DNA of 5,482 bases from positions 1-5,482 of the forward strand of contig JAWVEV010000042.1 of the NCBI GenBank assembly GCA_033856535.1, given 5' to 3'. The notes under the pieces were generated by a model, which searched no databases, had not been told where the DNA came from, and saw only the letters and a program-made list of their open reading frames with translations. This DNA comes from JAWVEV01 sp033856535. Its GTDB lineage: Bacteria; Actinomycetota; Thermoleophilia; Miltoncostaeales; Miltoncostaeaceae. Shown piece after piece: positions 1 to 5,482 of the stretch. The translations under genes and the position numbers were made by a program. Each line of letters starts with the position of its first letter. Within the stretch, counting starts at the first letter, position 1.

Positions 1-125
1 GGATCCGCTTCGAGGACCACCCGGACCTGACCCGGATCCTCATGCCGCTGGACTGGGAGGGGCACCCGCTGCGCCGGGACTACCCCATCGGCGGCGAGGA
101 GGTCGAGTTCTCCGATGCGCGCTGA
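1..125 (+). CDS. nuoC: NADH-quinone oxidoreductase subunit C, C-terminal end (partial)
   Basis: NuoC (Nqo5, 30-kDa subunit family) is a cluster-free subunit of the peripheral arm of complex I that packs against NuoD near the quinone site. Only the last 40 codons are present, read from base 3 to a TGA at 123-125; the gene enters from the left edge. The visible peptide holds the family's C-terminal signature: HPDLTRILMP, then DWEGHPLRRDYP, then a short GGEEVEF tail. In this family the 'D-W-x-G-H-P-L-R-K/R-D-Y-P' segment is the best conserved part and normally lies close to the C terminus, so the ending looks natural rather than truncated. The gene ends before nuoD instead of being fused to it as in E. 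coli nuoCD. Identification rests on this one motif plus the nuoD gene directly downstream. Confidence 0.93.
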   Translation, partial: IRFEDHPDLTRILMPLDWEGHPLRRDYPIGGEEVEFSDAR

Positions 126-144
126 CCCTCTCCGCCGACGCGAT

Positions 145-187
145 TCCCGACCTCGTCGAGGCCCGGCAGTGGCCTCGGCGCGCGGGA
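145..187 (+). promoter_or_regulatory. Hairpin 1 in the nuoC-nuoD gap
   Basis: The upper stem pairs 154-163 (CGTCGAGGCC) with 171-180 (GGCCTCGGCG): 10 pairs, nine Watson-Crick and one G-U (156 with 178), closing a 7-base loop CGGCAGT. A lower stem TCCCG (145-149) with CGGGA (183-187) can extend it across a small asymmetric internal loop. No T run follows, so it does not look like an intrinsic terminator. As RNA it could protect the 3' end of a processed nuoC message or slow transcription or translation between nuoC and nuoD; which of these is not decided by the sequence. Confidence 0.72.
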
Positions 188-201
188 GGGACTTGACGCA
201 T

Positions 202-244
202 TCCCGACCTCGTCGGCCCCCGGCACTGGGGCCGACGCGCGGGA
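202..244 (+). promoter_or_regulatory. Hairpin 2, overlapping the nuoD ribosome binding site
   Basis: The upper stem pairs 211-220 (CGTCGGCCCC) with 228-237 (GGGGCCGACG), a perfect 10-bp match around loop CGGCACT. The lower stem TCCCG (202-206) with CGGGA (240-244) takes up the first bases of the GGGAGGG Shine-Dalgarno region (241-247) of nuoD. Formation of the lower stem would therefore partly mask the nuoD ribosome binding site, while the upper stem alone would leave it free. That geometry is seen in the sequence; control of nuoD translation by it is inference. Confidence 0.75.
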
Positions 245-247
245 GGG
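242..247 (+). promoter_or_regulatory. Ribosome binding site of nuoD
   Basis: GGAGGG lies 9 bases upstream of the ATG at 257. It supports this start over later in-frame ATGs at 344 and 464. It sits in the tail of repeat unit 2 and its first bases can pair into the lower stem of hairpin 2. The same GGAGGG occurs in repeat unit 1 (185-190) but without a usable start codon behind it. Confidence 0.82.
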
Positions 248-256
248 ACTCGAGGC

Positions 257-1618
257 ATGGCTGACGACGCCTACAACTCGGGCATCCCGGTCAAGCTGGA
301 GGCCCGCGAGGCGCGCGAGGCGGCCGCGCGCGAGGGCCGGCCGATGGCCGAGACCGAGCGGGCGATCGCCGACGCCGAGGCCTTCACCCCGCAGGAGGCG
401 CTCGCGCGCACCCAGGCCGCCGCCGCGGCCGCCGGCGAGGCAGGCCCCGGCCTGCGCCAGCCGATGATCATCAACCTCGGCCCGCAGCACCCCTCCACCC
501 ACGGCGTGCTGCGCCTGATCACCGAGCTCGACGGCGAGGTGATCCGCGACATCCACCCGGTGATCGGCTACCTGCACACCGGGATCGAGAAGCAGACCGA
601 GAACAAGACCTTCTGGCAGGGCGTGACGCTGGTCACGCGGATGGACTACCTGGCGCCGTTCTTCAACATCCACGCCTACACGATGAGCGTGGAGCGGCTG
701 CTCGGGCTCGAGGTGCCGGACCGCGCCCAGTACCTGCGCGTGCTGCTGAGCGAGCTCAACCGCATCACCAGCCACCTGGTCTGGCTGGGCACCAGCGGCC
801 TGGAGCTCGGCGCGATCACGGTCTTCTTCTACGCGTACCGCGAGCGCGACGCGGCCCTCGACCTGTTCGAGATGATCGCCGGCGACCGCATGAACCACCG
901 CTTCTTCACGGTGGGCGGCTGCGCCGACGACATGCCGCCCGGCTTCGAGAAGCGGCTGCGGCGCTTCCTCGCCGAGATGCCCGGGCGGATCGACGAGTAC
1001 GAGGAGCTGCTCTCGCGCAACCCGATCTGGCTCGAGCGCACCAAGGGCGTCGGGATCCTGCCGGCCGAGCAGCTGATCGACCTGGGCGTGACCGGCCCGC
1101 CGCTGCGCGCCGCGGGCGTCGACCTGGACCTGCGCAAGGCCAGCCCGTACTCCGGGTACGAGCATTTCGACTTCCAGGTCCCGACGGGGACCGTGGGCGA
1201 CGCCTACGACCGCTACTCGGTGCGGCTGCGGGAGATGCGCGAGTCGGTGCGGATCATCGGGCAGGCGCTCGACGGGATGCCGGAGGGCCGCCACATCGCG
1301 GACGACCGTAAGGTGGTCCTGCCCCCGCGGGGCGAGCTCGCCACCTCGATGGAGGCCCTGATCCACCACTTCAAGCTGGTCACGGAGGGGTTCCGGGTGC
1401 CCGAGGGCGAGGCGTACACCGCCGTCGAGAGCCCGCGCGGCGAGCTCGCCTGCTACGTGGTCGCCGACGGCGGTCCCAAGCCGCGCCGGGTGCACATGCG
1501 CGACCCCAGCTTCGTGAACCTGCAGGCGCTGCGGCCGATGGCCAAGAACGCCTACCTGGCCGACCTGATCACGATGATCGGCAGCCTCGACAACGTGATG
1601 GGGGGCGTGGACCGGTGA
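257..1618 (+). CDS. nuoD: NADH-quinone oxidoreductase subunit D (49-kDa subunit)
   Basis: NuoD (Nqo4) forms the inner wall of the quinone-binding cavity in the peripheral arm, next to the last cluster N2. The 453-residue product has the full family core from about residue 68: GPQHPSTHG (75-83), GYLHTGIEK, RMDYL (128-132), a YSGYE segment, the SMEALIHHFK stretch, and the standard end MGGVDR. His82 and Tyr131 line up with His38 and Tyr87 of Thermus Nqo4, the pair that contacts the quinone head group. The family descends from the hydrogenase large subunit but has no metal-binding cysteines of that type. Residues 1-67 form an unusual Ala/Glu/Arg-rich extension, some 44 residues longer than in Thermus. 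The start is the first start codon after an in-frame stop at 194-196 and has a good Shine-Dalgarno. The stop overlaps the nuoE start by 4 bases. Confidence 0.98.
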   Translation: MADDAYNSGIPVKLEAREAREAAAREGRPMAETERAIADAEAFTPQEALARTQAAAAAAGEAGPGLRQPMIINLGPQHPSTHGVLRLITELDGEVIRDIHPVIGYLHTGIEKQTENKTFWQGVTLVTRMDYLAPFFNIHAYTMSVERLLGLEVPDRAQYLRVLLSELNRITSHLVWLGTSGLELGAITVFFYAYRERDAALDLFEMIAGDRMNHRFFTVGGCADDMPPGFEKRLRRFLAEMPGRIDEYEELLSRNPIWLERTKGVGILPAEQLIDLGVTGPPLRAAGVDLDLRKASPYSGYEHFDFQVPTGTVGDAYDRYSVRLREMRESVRIIGQALDGMPEGRHIADDRKVVLPPRGELATSMEALIHHFKLVTEGFRVPEGEAYTAVESPRGELACYVVADGGPKPRRVHMRDPSFVNLQALRPMAKNAYLADLITMIGSLDNVMGGVDR

Positions 1619-2115
1619 CCGCCGCCGAGATCCGCACCTACCTCGACCCGATCCGCGGCGAGTTCGCCGAGGAGCGGTCGCTGATCCTGCCGGCGCTGAA
1701 GTACGCCCAGACCGAGAAGGGCCACCTGACGCGCGACGACATCGCCGCCGTCGCCGAGGCCACCAACCTCTCGCCGGCCTACGTCGAGGCCGTGGCGTCC
1801 TTCTATGACCGCCTCTACCTGACGCCGGTCGGCCGGCGGGTGGTGTCGGTCTGCGTGACCCTCTCGTGCATGCTGCGCGGCTCCGACGAGCTCCTGGAGC
1901 ACCTCTGCCGCGCGGAGGGCCTGGGGCACGACGGCGGGACCTCCGCGGACGGCCTGATCACGGTGCAGGAGGCCCAGTGCCTGGGCTACTGCGACCGCGC
2001 GCCGTGCGTCCAGGTGGACGCCGAGGAGACCCGCGGGCCGCTGAGCCTGGCCGACGCCGACGCGCTCCTCGAGGAGCTGCGCGCGGCGCCCGCGCCCGAG
2101 CGGTACTGGAGGTAG
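1615..2115 (+). CDS. nuoE: NADH-quinone oxidoreductase subunit E (24-kDa subunit)
   Basis: NuoE (Nqo2) is a thioredoxin-fold 2Fe-2S protein of the NADH-oxidising module; its cluster N1a lies off the main electron path close to FMN. The 166-residue product has an N-terminal helical part (SLILPALKYAQ, then SPAYVEAVASFYDRL) and a C-terminal ferredoxin-like part. The four cluster ligands are present as C80-x4-C85 and C122-x3-C126, the standard spacing. The length is compact for the family, lacking the long tails of some actinobacterial homologues. Translation starts at GTG 1615, sharing GTGA with the nuoD stop; a G run at 1600-1605, 9 bases upstream, can serve as a Shine-Dalgarno, and coupling to nuoD is likely. 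The next gene starts 2 bases after its TAG. Confidence 0.97.
   Translation: MTAAEIRTYLDPIRGEFAEERSLILPALKYAQTEKGHLTRDDIAAVAEATNLSPAYVEAVASFYDRLYLTPVGRRVVSVCVTLSCMLRGSDELLEHLCRAEGLGHDGGTSADGLITVQEAQCLGYCDRAPCVQVDAEETRGPLSLADADALLEELRAAPAPERYWR
2108..2113 (+). promoter_or_regulatory. Ribosome binding site of nuoF
   Basis: GGAGGT ends 4 bases before the GTG at 2118, a rather short spacing but a near-consensus match lying inside the last codons of nuoE. It fixes the nuoF start at 2118; the same reading frame stays open upstream to 1866 inside nuoE, but that upstream part has no NuoF-like sequence. Confidence 0.78.
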
Positions 2116-2117
2116 CG

Positions 2118-3425
2118 GTGCCGATCCTGAACAGCGTCTACCGCCAGCGCGAGGCGGGTCGCCCCCTCACGGAGCTCGCCGACTACCGGCGCGCCGGCGG
2201 CTACACGGCGTTGCGCGACGCGCTGGCCGACATGGAGCCCGACGAGGTCCTCTACGCCTTCCACCGAAGCGGCCTGCGCGGCCGCGGCGGCGCCGGCTTC
2301 CCGATGGGCCGCAAGGCGAGCTTCCTGCCCAAGGACTCGCCGCTCCCGTCCTACGTCGTCTGCAACGCGGACGAGAGCGAGCCGGGGACCTTCAAGGACC
2401 GCGAGATCATGGAGCTCAACCCCTTCCAGCTGCTGGAGGGGATCGCGATCGCCGGCTACGCGATCGGCGCGCGGCGCGGCTACATCTACATCCGCGGCGA
2501 GTACGAGCACCAGGCGCGCGTGCTCGACACCGCGATCCGCGCGGCGCGGGCGGCCGGGTACCTCGGCCTCGGGATCTGCCGCTCGGGCTTCGACTTCGAC
2601 GTGACGCTCTACCGCGGCGCCGGCGCCTACATCTGCGGCGAGGAGACCGGCCTCCTCGAGAGCCTCGAGGGCAAGCGCGGCCAGCCGCGTCTCAAGCCGC
2701 CCTTCCCGGCCGTCGCCGGCCTCTACGCCTCGCCCACGCTGATCAACAACGTGGAGACGCTCGCGGCGATCCCGCCGATCATGGAGAAGGGCCCGGACTG
2801 GTACGCGGCGCTCGGCCCCGAGAAGTCGCCGGGCACCAAGATCTTCTCGGTCTCGGGCCACGTGATGAAGCCGGGCAACTACGAGATCGTCCTCGGCGAC
2901 ACCACCCTGCGCGAGCTGCTCTACGACATGGCCGGCGGCTTCCGGCCGGGCCGGAAGATGAAGGCCTGCTGGGTCGGCGGCTCGAGCGTCCCGGTGCTCG
3001 GCGAGCAGCACCTGGACACCCCCCTCGACTACGAGTCGCTGAACGCCGCCGGCACCTTCCTGGGCTCGGCCGGCTGCATCGTGATGGACGACTCGGGGTG
3101 CATCGTCCGCTCCTCGCTACGGCTGGCGAGCTTCTACCGGCACGAGAGCTGCGGGAAGTGCACGCCCTGCCGCGAGGGCACCAGCTGGCTCGAGAAGGTG
3201 CTGCAGCGGATCGTCGACGGGAAGGGCCGCATGGAGGACCTCGAGCTGCTCGAGTCCATGTTCGGCCGGATCTCGGGACGGGTGCTCTGCGCGCTGGCCG
3301 ACGGCGCGGTGGCGCCGATCCGCAGCGCCCTGCACCTGTTCCGCGACGACTTCGTGCACGCGGTCCGCGAGGGCTCGCCGGCGCCCGAGCCGATGATGCC
3401 CGGGCTGGCGGTGGCCGGTGGCTGA
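2118..3425 (+). CDS. nuoF: NADH-quinone oxidoreductase subunit F (51-kDa, NADH/FMN-binding)
   Basis: NuoF (Nqo1) oxidises NADH on FMN and passes electrons to its own 4Fe-4S cluster N3. The 435-residue product shows the family motifs in order: glycine-rich RGRGGAGFPMG (54-64) and NADESEPGTFKDR (83-95) for FMN and NADH, GAGAYICGEET (167-177) for nucleotide binding, a SLBB-type middle section, and the N3 site C345-x2-C348-x2-C351 (ESCGKCTPCREG) with the fourth ligand C391 in RVLCALADGA. Length is typical. After the first glycine-rich loop it reads GRKASF, where many homologues have G-x-K-W-S/G-F; the lysine is kept and the tryptophan is replaced by alanine. The GTG start was chosen from the Shine-Dalgarno, the 2-base gap after nuoE, and the distance to the conserved GGYTAL segment. 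The end overlaps nuoG by 8 bases. Confidence 0.97.
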   Translation: MPILNSVYRQREAGRPLTELADYRRAGGYTALRDALADMEPDEVLYAFHRSGLRGRGGAGFPMGRKASFLPKDSPLPSYVVCNADESEPGTFKDREIMELNPFQLLEGIAIAGYAIGARRGYIYIRGEYEHQARVLDTAIRAARAAGYLGLGICRSGFDFDVTLYRGAGAYICGEETGLLESLEGKRGQPRLKPPFPAVAGLYASPTLINNVETLAAIPPIMEKGPDWYAALGPEKSPGTKIFSVSGHVMKPGNYEIVLGDTTLRELLYDMAGGFRPGRKMKACWVGGSSVPVLGEQHLDTPLDYESLNAAGTFLGSAGCIVMDDSGCIVRSSLRLASFYRHESCGKCTPCREGTSWLEKVLQRIVDGKGRMEDLELLESMFGRISGRVLCALADGAVAPIRSALHLFRDDFVHAVREGSPAPEPMMPGLAVAGG

Positions 3426-5482
3426 CTACGCCCCCGTCGACCTGCTCGCCGCCGAGCAGATCACCTTCGAGCTGAACGGCCGCCAGGTGACCGCGCCGGC
3501 CGGGACGATGCTGGTCGACGCGGCGTACGCGCACGGCGTCGAGGTGCCGGTCTTCTGCTACGAGCCGCGCCTCGGGCCGGCCATCGGCGCCTGCCGCATG
3601 TGCCTGGTCGAGGTGGAGGGCATGCGCGGCCTGCAGACCGCCTGCAGCACGCCGGTGCAGCCGGACATGGTCGTGCGCACCAACTCGCCGGCCGCCAAGG
3701 ACGCCCAGGACGGCGTGCTCGAGCTGCTGCTGGTGAACCACCCGCTGGACTGCCCGGTCTGCGACAAGGGCGGCGAGTGCCCGCTGCAGGACCGCACCTT
3801 CCGCTTCGGGCCCGGCAAGACGCGCTTCATCGAGAACAAGCGCCACTTCCCCAAGCCGCTGAACCTGTCCTCGCTGGTCGCGCTCGACCGCGAGCGCTGC
3901 ATCGCCTGCTACCGCTGCGTCCGCTTCAGCCAGGACGTGGCGGAGGACAAGAACCTGATCATGGAGGACCGCGGCGCGGGCTCCGAGATCGCGACCTTCA
4001 CCGGCGAGGCCTACACCGGCCGCTTCACCGGCAACGTGATCGACCTCTGCCCGGTCGGCGCGCTCACCGGGATCCCGTACCGCTTCGTGAGCCGCCCTTG
4101 GGAGCTCGAGAACGCCCCCACGGTCTGCACCCACTGCCCGGTGGGCTGCAACACCGAGCTCACCTCCCGCGACGGCGCGATCAAGCGCGTCAGCGGGCGC
4201 CCGCTGCCGAACTACGCGGTGGAGGAGGGCTGGCTCTGCGACCGGGGACGGTGGGCGTACGACGCCGACCGCTCGGCGGACCGCATCACCCAGCCCGTCA
4301 TCCGCGACGCCACCGATGCGCGGGAGGTGGCGCTGGAGGAGGCCGTGGACGCCGCCGCCCTGCTGCTGGGGCGCGGCACCGGGGCCGGCGTGCTCGTGGG
4401 GGCCGGCGCCAGCGTCGAGGAGGGCTTCCTCGCCCGGGAGCTGGCGGGGCGGGCGCTGCGCGACGCGCGCGCGGCCCGGCTCGGCATCCCGGAGAGCCCG
4501 GAGCTGGCGGCCCTGCGGTCCCGGCCCGGCGCCCAGCTCTCGGACCTGGATGGCGCCGACCTCGTGGCCATCGTCGGCGGCGACCCGGCCCAGGCCCAGC
4601 CGGTGTCCGAGCTTCGGGTGCGCAAGGCGCGCCGGCTCGGCGCGACCATCTGGTCGGCCGGCCCCCGGCCGCACGCGCTCGAGCCGCTCGGGCCGAGCAT
4701 CCGCACCGCGCCGGGCGACCTCTCCGAGGCCATCCGCGAGCTGCACGCGCCGCTGCGCGCCGCGCGGAGGCCGGTGGTGCTGTGGGACGAGGCCGACCTC
4801 GCCGCCGACCCGGCCGCGGCCGCGGCGCTGGCGCTGGCCCTCGAGGGGGCCCCGGCCGCGCTGCAGCTCGAGCTGGCCGCCGACGTCAACGGCGCCGGCC
4901 TGCGCGCGATCGGCCTGCCGGCCGCCGCCGAGGGCTTCCTCGACGCCGCCCGGGCCGGCGAGATCGGGACGCTCCTCGCGGTCCACGCCGACCCGCTGAC
5001 CGAGGCCGGCGCGGCCGCCTGGGACGCGGCGCTGCCGCGGATGGGCCACCTGATCGTCATCGCCAGCCACCGCTCGCCCCTCACCGAGGCGGCCAACGTG
5101 GTGCTGCCGGCCGCGACGGGCTACGAGCAGGAGGGCGTCTACGTCTCGATGGCCAAGCGGGCGCAGCGCGCGCGGCCGGGCTCGCTCGGGCCGGCCGAGT
5201 CCGCGCCGGCCTGGGAGATCCTGCTCGCGCTGGCCCACCGCCTCGGCGCCCCGCCGGCCCACCGCACCCCCGCCCAGGCGTTCGCCGCCGCGGCCGCGGC
5301 CTCGCCGGCGCTGGCCGGGCTCACCTACGACGCCCTCGGCGTCTTCGGCGCGCCCATCCCGGGCGGGCCGTCGGCCCCCGCGCCCCGGGGGGACCGGGAG
5401 GCGCCCGAGCCGGCCGGCGACGGCCTGCCCCTGGTGCTGGGAAGGACACTCTTCGCCGACGCCCCCTCGCACCGCTCGGCCG
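3418..5482 (+). CDS. nuoG: NADH-quinone oxidoreductase subunit G (75-kDa subunit), 3' end missing
   Basis: NuoG (Nqo3) carries electrons from NuoF towards the quinone module. The frame is open for 688 codons to the right edge with no stop, so the C terminus is outside the window. The N-terminal ferredoxin domain binds N1b through C47, C59, C62 and C76. N5 has the His-Cys3 pattern H108-x3-C112-x2-C115-x5-C121. N4 uses C161-x2-C164-x2-C167 and C211 (DLCPVGAL). A further set C237-x2-C240-x3-C244 and C274 matches cluster N7, which many complex I enzymes lack. From about residue 285 follows a molybdopterin-oxidoreductase-like domain (VLVGAGASVEEG, ANVVLPAATGYEQEG), which in this family is structural and no longer catalytic. 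Around residues 640-665 there is a Pro/Ala/Gly-rich linker before LVLGRTLF. The start is GTG 3418, overlapping nuoF by 8 bases with only a weak Shine-Dalgarno, so coupling to nuoF translation is likely; the next ATG (3508) would cut into the ferredoxin domain. Confidence 0.97.
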   Translation, partial: MADYAPVDLLAAEQITFELNGRQVTAPAGTMLVDAAYAHGVEVPVFCYEPRLGPAIGACRMCLVEVEGMRGLQTACSTPVQPDMVVRTNSPAAKDAQDGVLELLLVNHPLDCPVCDKGGECPLQDRTFRFGPGKTRFIENKRHFPKPLNLSSLVALDRERCIACYRCVRFSQDVAEDKNLIMEDRGAGSEIATFTGEAYTGRFTGNVIDLCPVGALTGIPYRFVSRPWELENAPTVCTHCPVGCNTELTSRDGAIKRVSGRPLPNYAVEEGWLCDRGRWAYDADRSADRITQPVIRDATDAREVALEEAVDAAALLLGRGTGAGVLVGAGASVEEGFLARELAGRALRDARAARLGIPESPELAALRSRPGAQLSDLDGADLVAIVGGDPAQAQPVSELRVRKARRLGATIWSAGPRPHALEPLGPSIRTAPGDLSEAIRELHAPLRAARRPVVLWDEADLAADPAAAAALALALEGAPAALQLELAADVNGAGLRAIGLPAAAEGFLDAARAGEIGTLLAVHADPLTEAGAAAWDAALPRMGHLIVIASHRSPLTEAANVVLPAATGYEQEGVYVSMAKRAQRARPGSLGPAESAPAWEILLALAHRLGAPPAHRTPAQAFAAAAAASPALAGLTYDALGVFGAPIPGGPSAPAPRGDREAPEPAGDGLPLVLGRTLFADAPSHRSA
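4123..4242 (+). other. Cluster N7 ligand region within nuoG
   Basis: Codons 236-275 of nuoG hold the pattern C-x2-C-x3-C-x29-C (C237, C240, C244, C274), in the words VCTHCPVGCNTEL and GWLCDRG. This equals the 4Fe-4S motif of molybdopterin oxidoreductases and the N7 site known from E. coli NuoG and Thermus Nqo3. N7 is thought to be too far from the other clusters to take part in electron flow and to have mainly a structural role. All four ligands are intact here. Confidence 0.88.

Larger units (their letters stand above)
126..256 (+). other. nuoC-nuoD intergenic gap
   Basis: This is the only sizeable gap in the window (131 bases); all other junctions overlap or nearly abut. Bases 126-142 are a short unstructured lead-in and 143-256 are a two-copy hairpin repeat. 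I see no tRNA, no terminator with a T tract, and no convincing promoter. A 5-base piece (GACGC, or GACGCG before the first unit) also precedes each unit at 137-142 and 195-199, so the true repeat boundary may be slightly offset from the 57-bp frame used here. Confidence 0.85.
143..256 (+). repeat. Two-copy tandem 57-bp hairpin repeat
   Basis: Unit 1 is 143-199 and unit 2 is 200-256, each exactly 57 bases. They match at 47 of 57 positions by hand alignment, without gaps. Both begin ATTCCCGACCTCGTCG, carry a central inverted repeat with a 7-base loop (CGGCAGT or CGGCACT), and then share CGCGGGAGGGACT. Of the 10 differences, 7 lie in the stem, 1 in the loop and 2 in the tail. The second unit ends immediately before the nuoD start codon and supplies its ribosome binding site. 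No third copy was found in this window. The origin is unknown: it could be a local duplication of a leader element or two adjacent members of a dispersed palindromic repeat family. Confidence 0.9.

Noticed and set aside
193..198. TTGACG as a -35 promoter element ahead of nuoD
   Set aside because: No AT-rich -10 element at a suitable distance; the downstream region is the GC-rich hairpin 2. The hexamer lies at the junction of the repeat units and probably arises by chance.
145..244. Hairpins as intrinsic transcription terminators
   Set aside because: Neither stem is followed by a T run, and the same operon continues directly downstream. Partial attenuation cannot be excluded but is not shown.
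143..256. Short CRISPR-like array
   Set aside because: Only two directly adjacent copies with internal palindromes and no unique spacers; no cas genes are present.
123..256. Stop-codon readthrough of nuoC into the repeat
   Set aside because: The frame after the TGA stays open through both units, but it is not the nuoD frame and gives a low-complexity peptide. NuoC already ends with its normal C-terminal motif, so no extension is needed.
80..1495. Minus-strand reading frame of 471 codons opposite nuoD, whose C-terminal part crosses the repeat
   Set aside because: Low-complexity product with no family motif, fully opposite a conserved gene; the repeated peptide near its end only reflects the 57-bp DNA repeat, whose length is a multiple of three.
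1866..2117. Upstream extension of the nuoF frame inside nuoE
   Set aside because: The extension encodes Arg/Gly/Pro-rich sequence in the wrong frame of nuoE. NuoF homology begins after the GTG at 2118, which has its own ribosome binding site.
4316..4999. Plus-strand reading frame of 227 codons within nuoG
   Set aside because: Out of frame with nuoG and Arg/Pro/Ser-rich without motifs; a high-GC shadow.
2779..5472. Very long minus-strand reading frame (897 codons) opposite nuoF and nuoG
   Set aside because: It is the mirror of GC-rich coding sequence; its translation is low-complexity Arg/Ala/Gly/Val-rich with no recognisable domain, and the plus strand carries unmistakable NuoF and NuoG.

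Overview
The window is an internal slice of a bacterial complex I (proton-pumping NADH:quinone oxidoreductase, NDH-1) operon. All genes lie on the + strand in the order nuoC (3' end only), nuoD, nuoE, nuoF, nuoG (cut at the right edge). The DNA is very GC-rich, with G or C at nearly every third codon position. The proteins are clearly bacterial Nuo subunits, and nuoC and nuoD are separate genes rather than a nuoCD fusion. Composition and protein wording (for example the CYEPRLGP motif of NuoG) suggest a high-GC actinobacterium, perhaps of the Thermoleophilia. That placement is inference without a database search.

Layout: 1-125 is the last 40 codons of nuoC. 126-256 is the only real intergenic gap, and it is almost filled by two tandem 57-bp repeat units (143-199 and 200-256) that each fold into a hairpin; the second unit ends on the base before the nuoD ATG. 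nuoD is 257-1618. nuoE is 1615-2115 and overlaps nuoD by 4 bases (GTGA). nuoF is 2118-3425, starting 2 bases after the nuoE stop. nuoG runs from 3418 past the window end, overlapping nuoF by 8 bases. Everything from nuoD onward is therefore packed for translational coupling, while nuoC and nuoD are separated by the structured repeat.

How the genes work together: NuoF binds NADH and FMN and passes electrons through its 4Fe-4S cluster N3; NuoE carries the side cluster N1a; NuoG carries the start of the iron-sulfur wire (N1b, N4, N5, plus all four ligands for the optional cluster N7). NuoC and NuoD belong to the connecting module that holds the quinone site. All expected cluster ligands in NuoE, NuoF and the visible part of NuoG are intact, as are the quinone-site His and Tyr of NuoD.

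No new multi-gene system is present. The part that a plain gene annotation leaves unexplained is the nuoC-nuoD gap: 7 of the 10 differences between the two repeat copies fall in the hairpin stem, and all of them preserve base pairing, which argues that the fold itself is under selection.
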